Of a stretch of DNA of 64,000 nucleotides, positions 53,401 through 62,198 are shown piece after piece (within the stretch, counting starts at the first letter, position 1; every line of letters starts with the position of its first letter). A model generated the notes under the pieces. The model saw nothing but the letters and a program-made list of their open reading frames with translations, was not told the DNA's origin and ran no database searches. Made by a program: the position numbers and the translations under genes. The stretch lies in assembly GCA_033558025.1 (NCBI GenBank), contig JAUCEF010000006.1, forward strand, positions 3,596,001 to 3,660,000. The letters are read 5' to 3'. The DNA comes from Phytophthora sp. 'mugwort'. Lineage: Eukaryota > Oomycota > Peronosporomycetes > Peronosporales > Peronosporaceae.

Positions 53401-53713
53401 AAAAGGCTTGGTCACTTGATGGCAAAATGCAAAGTGATTGATTTAGGTCCTTAGTTCGCAAACTCCTTGCTACCTCTAAGCCTACAGTTCTACCTACTGG
53501 GTACACTCTACTGGATTCTCTACTGGATACTGAGTTACTTCAGCCAATCGCAGAGCGCCACGTCGATGCCCATCTTGTACCCACAATCTTGTACCCACGT
53601 GCATCGTAATCATCGTCCCGTAATCGCCGGAGTGACTGAGGTGCCACTGAGTGAAGGTCATACCGGTATCCTACCGGTATACAGCAGCTGCTCGAGGCGT
53701 CTCCTTGACAACA
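53401..53713 (-). repeat. A2 LTR (5' LTR of A2-b)
   Basis: 313 bp, matching the 3' LTR by eye. In element sense it begins TGTTGTCAAGGAGACGCC and ends GCCTTTT. Confidence 0.95.
53422..53437 (-). promoter_or_regulatory. A2-b Inr-FPR core promoter
   Basis: Element-sense TCACTTT (53437-53431), gc, ATTTTGC (53428-53422). It fits the oomycete YCAYTYY / MWTTTNC pair and most of the longer described core GCTCATTYYNCAWTTT. Start near 53435, about 39 nt from the gag ATG. Confidence 0.68.
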
Positions 53714-56700
53714 GAACCGCTACATGCGTGGCGTGTTCCTGACCAAGTCGACGTGGCATGTGGTGAATCGGGAAACGTCTCCATCCTTTACGGACTCCCG
53801 GGCCAAGGACGAGTATGTCAAGTCGAGCAACATCGCTTCTGGACTGATGTTGCTTCACATGGACGCCGACTACCATCATGTGGTCGATGACTGCGAGGAA
53901 GCATGGATCGCGTGGACGCGCTTGAAGACGCTGTACGGTGGATCGCAGAAGGCTGGACGCATCTACCTCAAGCGCCAACTCTTCAGCATGGAGATGTCGG
54001 AAGGCGGCAATGTGTTGCATCATTGCAACGAGGTCCTCAACATCAGCGCCAAGCTCAGCAGCATCGGTGCCAAGATGGAGGACGAGGACGTGGCGATCTG
54101 CTTGTTGCGCAGCCTCCCCAAGAGCTACGAGAACGTCGTGCTGAACTTGGAGATGAGCAGCGCTGAACTGCGGTCGCAAGACGTCGTGAAGGTGCTCACG
54201 AATGAGCACATCAAGAGACAAGGCGAGAAGACGGCGACGGTGAAGACGGAGAACGCGGCCAAGGCGTTCAACACCGACCGTGAGCCTCGCCAATGCACGT
54301 ACTGCGGAAAATTGGGGCATGTCATTGACAAGTGCTGGACCAAGCAGAAGGACGAGAACAGAGGGCCAAGACGCGGCGGCAACGGCCGTGGACGCGGGGC
54401 CAACAACATCCAGTGGAGAAACGACAGCGACGGCTACGACAACGACTACGATCGAGTGGCGTTCGCGGTTTCCCTGGAATGTGGAGTTTCGACGGACAAG
54501 AATGTGTCCGGGATGTGGGCGGTCGACAGCGGCGCAACGCACCACATCTGCAACGACAAGACCAAGTTCGTCCATTTGATTGAGCGGAACGAAGGCGAAC
54601 TTTCGGTGGCCGACGGCAACAAGGCGGCCATCATGGGTGTGGGGACCATCGTGGAACAAGTGGTTCTGCCCAATGGCGACGAGCGCGAGATCGAGATCAA
54701 GAACGCGCTGTACGTGCCAAGCATGAGCAAGAATCTGCTTTCAGTGCCGCAGATAAACAAGCATGGCAAGTTCCAAGTGGTATTTGACGGCACTGAGATG
54801 CACGTTTCGCGCAAGGACTCGAATCAAGTGGTGGCGACGGCGGATCTCGTGGACGGACTCTACTGGCTTCGCACACCTCAGCGATCGGCAAATGCGGCGA
54901 CAAGTGGAAGGACGGTCGATTTGCACGCGCGTATGGGTCACGCTCCAGTCGAGGTTCTTCGCAAGATGGTCGACACCAAGATGATCAAGGACGCGAAAGC
55001 ACCTTCCAAGTCGAGTGGACCAAGTGTGTGTCGTGGTTGCCAGCAAGGCAAAATGGTCCAAAAACCATTCCCAAGCAACCGTGACAAGCGTCGCTACGAC
55101 ACATTTGAGCTGCTCCACTTTGACATCTGCGGACCCATGGAGGAAAACTCGCTTGGCGGTAGCAAGTACCTGCTCCTGATCGTGGACGAAGCCAGCGGAT
55201 GCATGAAGGGTTTCTGTCTGCGCGCCAAGTCGGAGAGTGAAGACTGCATCAAGACATACATCATGAAGGTGCAGACGCAATTCGGCAAGAAGGTCAAGTT
55301 TGTGCGGCACGACGGAGCTCGTGAGTTTGCGACTAACTCGCTCAACGGCTTCTACGAAGACGAAGGCATCGAGCAGCAAACCACGGTTCCGTACGCGCAC
55401 CAGACCAACGGCACGGCAGAGCGAGCCATCCGAACTATCGTCACGATCGGCCGCAGCATGTTGCATCACGCCAAGCTGGACAAGTGTTTCTGGGCTGAGG
55501 CGGCGATGACGGCCATCTATGTGAAGAACCGCCTGCCGTCACCCAAGATCGAGCACAAGACTCCGTTCGAGATCGTCTACAAGTCCAAGCCGAGTGTGAA
55601 GCACATGCGTGTTTTCGGCTGTCGGACGTACATCCTGACTCCGAAGGAGAAGCGACTCAAGTGGGATCCCAAGGCTCGCGCCGGATTGTTTCTGGGTTAC
55701 GAAGAAGTGTCCAAGGCGTATCGACTTTATGACATCGAGGCGGGGCAGGTGGTTATCAGTCGCGATGTCAACTTCGATGAGTCGACCTTTGGATGTTCAC
55801 CGACGATTTCCGATGAAGATGTCGACGACCTGGACTTCGACTCGCTCGACATCGACAATGATGGTTTCCGCCAGACGGAGTACACGCAGGCAGGGAAGCG
55901 CAAGAGCCGCCCGAGTGACGAAGATGAAGCTGCCAGAAAACCGCGAGCTGTGCGTCATCGACCAGGACTGGAAGAAGCAAGTGCGCCGAGCTACTCCCCT
56001 CCGCACCGAGCAGACGCAGACGAAGAAGAAAAGTCTGGAGACCAAGATGAAGAATCGACTCCATCTGTGTTTTGGCGTGCAAGTGCCAACGCGGTCGAAG
56101 CAGCCGTGGACTTATCGGAGCCGTCGACATTCCAAGAAGCGGTCAACGGCCCGGACCAATTGCACTGGCGCAAGGCGATTCGTGCTGAGTTAAAGTCGAT
56201 GCGACTTCGTGGTGTGTTTCGTGCTGCCAAGTTGCCCAGCGGGCAAAGCGCCATCGGTACCAAGTGGGTGTTCAAGATTAAGCGCAAAGCCGACGGATCG
56301 ATCGAGAAGTACAAGGCGCGCCTGGTGGCCAAGGGTTTCAAGCAAAAGTACGGCATCGACTACACGGAGACGTTCTCGCCCGTGGTCAAGTACGTGACGC
56401 TGCGCATGGTCATCGCGATTGCCAAGTATTTCGACTGGCCCCTCGACCAACTCGACGTGGTAACGGCATTTCTGTACGGCGTCATGAAGGAGTTGGTGTT
56501 CTGCGTGGTTCCTGAAGGCGTCGAGCTGGATGGTGATTTCGACTGCCTGGAATTGGTCAAGGCGATTTACGGTCTCAAGCAAGCTTCGCGCGTATGGAAC
56601 GAGACCTTCGACGAATTCGTGTGTTCTATCGGTTTTCAAGTTTCAGCCTTCGACCCGTGCCTCTACATCAAGGTTGTCGATGGCCACTGTGTGCTCGTGC

Positions 56701-57668
56701 TGGTCTACGTGGACGATGTGTTGGTCACCGGAAGTTCACCCGAGCTGATCTCACGCACGAAGAACGACCTCAAGACACGCTTCGAAATGACTGACAGTGG
56801 CAAGTGTGTGTTCGTCCTTGGAATCGAGCTGGTGGATGGCCCGGACGGCAGCGTGACGATGTGCCAGCGGCGTTATGTGGATGATATCCTGAAGCGTTTC
56901 GGTATGGACGAGTGCAAGGCTGTGGTGAGTCCGGTAGACATGAGCACTCGACTGGTTCCAAGTGACGCAGCGACCAAGGTGAACGCTCCGTTTCGCGAAG
57001 CTGTGGGTGCCCTCATGCACTTGATGACTGCTACTCGCCCGGATATCGCGTACGCAGTAGGCTATGTATCGCGCTTCATGGAGAACCCCCAAGAGGAACA
57101 CTGGGTTGCGGTCAAGCGCATTTTTCGCTATCTACAAGGCACCAAGACGCATGGAATCTGTTTCAAGCCAGGCAACAAGATCGACTTTCGTGGGTATTCG
57201 GATGCGGACTGGGCTGGCGACCTCGCGGACCGCAAGTCGACTTCCGGCTACACGTTCATGCTGATGGGTGCGCCAGTGAGCTGGGGAAGCAAGAAGCAGT
57301 CAAGTGTTTCGCTGTCTACGAGCGAGGCGGAATACATCGCGCTCAGTCTGGCGATCCAAGAAGGCAAGTGGATTCATCGCCTGCTATGCGAGATTTTGGC
57401 GGCTGCCAACGAGACTGGACCCGAGCTCAAGATCCGCGAAGACAACCAGTCGTGCATCAAGATGACGAAGAACCCAGTGAACCACGGTCGCGCCAAGCAC
57501 ATCGACATCAAGTACCATCACATCCGTGATGAGGTCAAGCGCGGCGAAGTCAAGCTCGAGTACTGCGAGACTTCTATCATGCTGGCGGACATCATGACCA
57601 AGGCACTGCCAGGACCGCGCCACACGGATCTGACGGCGTCCCTCGGAATCCACGCGTGTTCGCATTGA
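53714..57668 (+). pseudogene. B1-b gag-pol, main part (open 1315 codons)
   Basis: Continuation of B1-b after A2-b, open to TGA at 57666-57668. Numbered on the uninterrupted 1346-residue product: CCHC knuckle [14 protein letters not shown] at 223-236; protease DSGA with Asp 300; integrase Asp 499 (HFDICGPM), Asp 562 (VRHDGAREF) and Glu 598 ([10 protein letters not shown]), again D,D-35-E; acidic linker; RT Asp 943 ([11 protein letters not shown]) and YVDD at 1027-1030; RNase H Asp 1192 ([10 protein letters not shown]). The PR to IN stretch is a patchwork of B1-c-like and B2-like blocks. The only lesion is the A2-b insertion at codon 31. A downstream Met (53724) could start a Gag lacking its N-terminus, but no LTR promoter adjoins it in sense. 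Confidence 0.94.
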
Positions 57669-57675
57669 GGGGGCG
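57666..57675 (+). other. B1-b polypurine tract overlapping the pol stop
   Basis: TGAGGGGGCG directly before the 3' LTR. Its first three bases are the pol stop codon. Family knowledge: this tract primes plus-strand synthesis. Confidence 0.8.
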
Positions 57676-58018
57676 TATTGAGGGTTGCCGGGTTTTGGTA
57701 CTGTGTACCAGTAACCGGTTAACCCGAACCGGTCCAACACGATCCCGCGATGTTTACGGTACGTTGTTTACGCAACCGATGATTAGACGAGTAGGATGAT
57801 TGGACGAGTGCGGAGTGTTGGTGATTGGATGCACCAAATGATTGGATGCAGGGCTGCATATCTATGTGGTAGACTAGGTAGTGTAAGCTCCGATAAATCA
57901 ATCACTTTCGAATCTTCCTTCTTCAGCTCAAGTGGTCTTCACTCCGGTCCCCGCACCCAAGTGCAGAACTCCCTCCGCTCAATCCAAGCCTCGCTTCAAG
58001 ACCTCAACACCTTTATCA
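57676..58018 (+). repeat. B1 LTR (3' LTR of B1-b)
   Basis: 343 bp, apparently identical to 48558-48900; followed by AGCAA of B2c gag. Confidence 0.95.
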
Positions 58019-61000
58019 AGCAACATCGCTTTCGGACTGATGCTGCTCCACATGGACGCGGACTACCACCATGTGGTCGACGACTGCGAGGAAGCGTGGG
58101 TTGCCTGGTCGCGCCTGAAGACGCTGTACGGTGGTTCGCAGAAGGCTGGACGCATCTACCTCAAGCGCCAACTCTTCAGCATGGAGATGTCGGAAGGCGG
58201 CAATGTGTTGCATCATTGCAACGAGGTCCTCAACATCAGCGCCAAGCTCAGCAGCATCGGTGCCAAGATGGAGGACGAGGACGTGGCGATCTGCTTGTTG
58301 CGCAGCCTCCCCAAGAGCTACGAGAACGTCGTGCTGAACTTGGAGATGAGCAGCGCTGAACTGCGGTCGCAAGACGTCGTGAAGGTGCTCACGAATGAGC
58401 ACATCAAGAGACAAGGCGAGAAGACGGCGACGGTGAAGACGGAGAACGCGGCCAAGGCGTTCAACACCGACCGAGAGTCTCGCCAGTGTACGTACTGCGG
58501 AAAAGTGGGGCACACGATTGACAAGTGCTGGACCAAGCAGAAGGACGAGAACAGAGGGCCGAGACGCGGCGGCAACGGCCGTGGACGCGGGGCCAACAAC
58601 ATCCAGTGGAGAAACGACAGCAACGGCTACGACTACGATCGAGTAGCGTTCGCGGTTTCACTGGAATGTGGGGTTTCGACGGGCAAGAATGTGTCCGGGA
58701 TGTGGGCGGTCGACAGCGGCGCAACGCACCACATCTGCAACGACAAGACCAAGTTCGTCCATTTGATTGAGCGGAACGAAGGCGAACTTTCGGTGGCCGA
58801 CGGCAACAAGGCGGCCATCATGGGTGTGGGGACCATCGTGGAACAAGTGGTTCTGCCCAATGGCGACGAGCGCGAGATCGAGATCAAGAACGCGCTGTAC
58901 GTGCCAAGCATGAGCAAGAATCTGCTTTCGGTACCGCAGATCAACAAAAGTGACAAGTTTCAAGTGGTGTTCGACGGCACCAAGATGCAGATTGCGCACA
59001 AAGGCTCCAAGCAAGTGGTGGCGACGGCAAACCTCATGGATGGACTCTACTGGCTTCAGACGCCTCAGCGATCGGCGAATGCGGCGACGAGTGGCAAGAC
59101 TGTCGACCTGCACGCGCGCATGGGTCACGCTCCGGTTGAGGTGCTTCGCAAGATGGTCGACAACCACATGATCAAGGACGCGAAGGCACCTTTCAAGTCG
59201 AGCGGACCAAGTCTGTGTCGTGGTTGCCAGCAAGGTAAAATGGTCCAAAAACCATTCCCAAGCAACCGTGACAAGCGTCGCTACGACACATTTGAGCTGC
59301 TCCACTTCGACATCTGCGGACCCATGGAGGAAAACTCGCTTGGCGGCAGCAAGTACCTGCTCCTGATCGTGGACGAAGCCAGCGGATGCATGAAGGGTTT
59401 CTGTCTGCGTGCCAAGTCGGAAAGTGAAGACTGCATCAAGACATACATCATGAAGGTGCAGACGCAGTTCGGCAAGAAGGTCAAGTTTGTGCGGCACGAC
59501 GGAGCTCGTGAGTTTGCGACTAACTCGCTCAAGGATTTTTACGAAGACGAAGGCATCGAGCAGCAAACCACGGTTCCGTACGCGCACCAGACGAACGGCA
59601 CGGCAGAGCGAGCTATCCGAACTATCGTCACGATCGGCCGCAGCATGCTGCATCACGCTAAGCTGGACAAGTGTTTCTGGGCTGAGGCGGCCATGACTGC
59701 CATCTACGTGAAGAATCGTCTGCCGTCACCCAAGATCGAGCACAAGACTCCGTTCGAGATCGTTTACAACTCCAAGCCGAGTGTGAAGCACATGCGTGTG
59801 TTCGGCTGTCGGACGTACATTCTGACTCCGAAGGAGAAGCGGCTCAAGTGGGATCCCAAGGCTCGCGCTGGACTGTTCCTGGGTTACGAAGAAGTGTCCA
59901 AGGCGTATCGACTTTATGACATCGAGGCGGGGCAGGTGGTTATCAGTCGCGATGTCAACTTCGATGAGTCGACCTTTGGATGTTCACCGACGATTTCCGA
60001 TGAAGATGTCGACGACCTGGACTTCGACTCGCTCGACATCGACGATGATGGTCCGCGCCATACGGAGTACAAACAGGCAGGGAAGCGCAAGAGCCGCCCA
60101 AGTGACGAAGATGAAGCTGCCAGAAGACCGCGCGCTGTGCGTCATCGACCTGGACTGGAAGAAGCAAGTGCGCCGAACTACTCCCCTCCGCACCGAGCAG
60201 ACGCAGACGAAGAAGAAAAGTCTGGAGACCAAGATGAAGAATCGACTCCACCAGTTTTTTGGCGTGCAAGTGCCAATGCCGTCGAAGCAGGCGATCTATC
60301 GGAGCCGACGACATTCCAAGAAGCGGTGAACGGCCCCGACCAAGTGCACTGGCGCAAGGCGATTCGTGCTGAGCTCGAATCGATGCGACTTCGTGGTGTG
60401 TTTCGTGCTGCCAAGTTGCCTAACGGACAACGCGCCATCGGCACCAAGTGGGTGTTCAAGATCAAGCGCAAGCGGACGGATCGATCGAGAAGTACAAGGC
60501 GCGCCTCGTGGCCAAGGGGTTCAAGCAGAAGTACGGCATCGACTACACCGAGACGTTCTCGCCCGTGGTCAAGTACGTGACGCTGCGCATGATCATCGCG
60601 ATTACCAAGTATTTTGACTGGCCCCTCGACCAACTCGACGTGGTGACAGCTTTCCTGTACGGGATAATGAAAGAACTGGTGTTCTGCGCGGTCCCCGAAG
60701 GTGTTGATCTCGACGGTGACTTCGACTGCCTGGAATTGGTGAAGGCGATCTACGGTCTCAAGCAAGCTTCGCGCGTGTGGAATGAGACCTTCGACGAGTT
60801 CGTGTGCTCCATCGGCTTTCAAGTATCGGCGTTCGACCCGTGCCTCTACATCAAGATCGTTGACGGTCACTGCGTGCTAGTGCTGGTCTCCGTGGATGAC
60901 GTGCTGATTACCGGAAGTTCACCCGAACTGATCTCACGCACGAAGACCGACCTCAAGACACGCTTCGAGATGACCGACAGCGGCAAGTGCGCGTTCGTTC

Positions 61001-61851
61001 TTGGGATCGAATTGGTGGACGGCCCGGACGGCAGCGTGACGATGTGTCAGCGCCGCTATGTGGATGACATTCTCAAGCGTTTTGGTATGGACGAGTGCAA
61101 GGCCGTGGTGAGTCCCGTCGACATAAGCACTCGACTGATTTCAAGTGACGCAGCGACCAAGGTGAACGCTCCGTTTCGCGAAGCTGTTGGTGCTCTGATG
61201 CACTTGATGACTGCCACGCGCCCGGACATCGCGTACGCCGTTGGCTATGCGTCGCGCTTCATGGAGAACCCTCAAGAAGAACACTGGGTTGCGGTCAAGC
61301 GTATCTTTCGCTACCTGCAAGGCACCAAGACGCATGGGATCTGCTTCAAGCCGGGTGACAACATCGACTTTCGTGGGTACTCGGACGCGGACTGGGCTGG
61401 CGACCTCGCGGACCGCAAGTCGACTTCCGGCTACACGTTCATGCTAATGGGTGCACCAGTGAGCTGGGGAAGCAAGAAGCAGTCAAGTGTTTCGCTGTCT
61501 ACGAGTGAGGCGGAGTACATCGCACTCAGTCTGGCGATCCAAGAAGGCAAGTGGATTCATCGCCTGTTGTGCGAGATTTTGACGGCAGCGAACAAATCGG
61601 GGCCAGAGCTCAAGATCCGCGAAGACAACCAGTCGTGCATCAAGATGACGAAGAACCCAGTGAACCATGGTCGCGCCAAGCACATCGACATCAAGTACCA
61701 TCACATCCGTGATGAGGTCAAGCGCGGCGAAGTCAAGCTCGAGTACTGCGAGACTTCTATCATGCTGGCGGACATCATGACCAAGGCACTGCCAGGACCG
61801 CGCCACACGGATCTGACGGCGTCCCTCGGAATCCACGCGTGTTCGCATTGA
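58019..61851 (+). pseudogene. B2c gag-pol, main part, one frameshift
   Basis: Continues B2c Gag after B1-b: CCHC knuckle [14 protein letters not shown], protease [10 protein letters not shown], integrase with D, D, E, acidic linker ([16 protein letters not shown], a variant form), RT ([22 protein letters not shown], and [11 protein letters not shown] where others have VYVDD) and RNase H, ending HACSH with TGA at 61849-61851. A 1 nt deletion near 60472 (cgcaagcgg for cgcaaagcgg) just before RT puts RT and RNase H out of frame. The palm motif SVDD in place of YVDD would itself probably impair RT. Gag, PR and IN remain in frame apart from the B1-b insertion. Confidence 0.92.
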
Positions 61852-61858
61852 GGGGGCG

Positions 61859-62198
61859 TATTGAGGGTTGCCGGGTTTTGGTACTGTGTACCAGTAACCG
61901 GTTAACCCGAACCGGTCCAACACGATCCCGCGATGTTTACGGTATGTTGTTTACGCCACCGATGATTAGACGAGTAGGATGATTGGACGAACACCGGTGA
62001 GTGATGGTTGATTAGATGCACTAGGTGATAGGACGCAGGGTCGCGTGTCTATAACAGTAGGGTGTAAGCTCCAACAATTCAATTCACTTTCGAATCTTCA
62101 TTCTACCCCTCAAGTGCCTTCGCTCCGGTCCCGCCGTCTGCGACGTCCCTCCCTCCGCTTCGTACAAGCTTCGTGTCCAAGATCCATACCTTTCATCA
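61859..62198 (+). repeat. B2m mosaic LTR (3' LTR of B2c)
   Basis: 340 bp, one extra T in the run caattcaattcac relative to 48012-48350. Followed by CAGCC. Confidence 0.94.

Larger units (their letters stand above)
48996..53713 (-). mobile_element. A2-b: complete, intact A2 copia, TSD GAACC
   Basis: 4718 bp with 313 bp LTRs (48996-49308, 53401-53713) that look identical, an intact 1376-codon frame, an intact Inr-FPR, primer-binding site and polypurine tract, and GAACC at 48991-48995 and 53714-53718. It is the innermost and youngest element of the nest, and the best candidate for current activity. Confidence 0.96.
48558..58018 (+). mobile_element. B1-b: complete B1 copia, TSD AGCAA, split by A2-b
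   Basis: LTRs 48558-48900 and 57676-58018 (343 bp each) look identical. AGCAA flanks it at 48553-48557 and 58019-58023. The coding frame is intact apart from the A2-b insertion: the two halves, allowing for one copy of GAACC, add up to a whole number of codons (1347 including the stop). The element was therefore probably functional until A2-b landed. Confidence 0.96.
48012..62198 (+). mobile_element. B2c: complete B2m copia, TSD CAGCC, holding B1-b
   Basis: LTRs at 48012-48350 (339 bp) and 61859-62198 (340 bp) differ by one inserted T. CAGCC flanks both ends (48007-48011, 62199-62203) within integrase of array unit 3. B1-b is inserted in its gag with AGCAA. This shows three closed nesting levels with target duplications at each. 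Confidence 0.96.
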
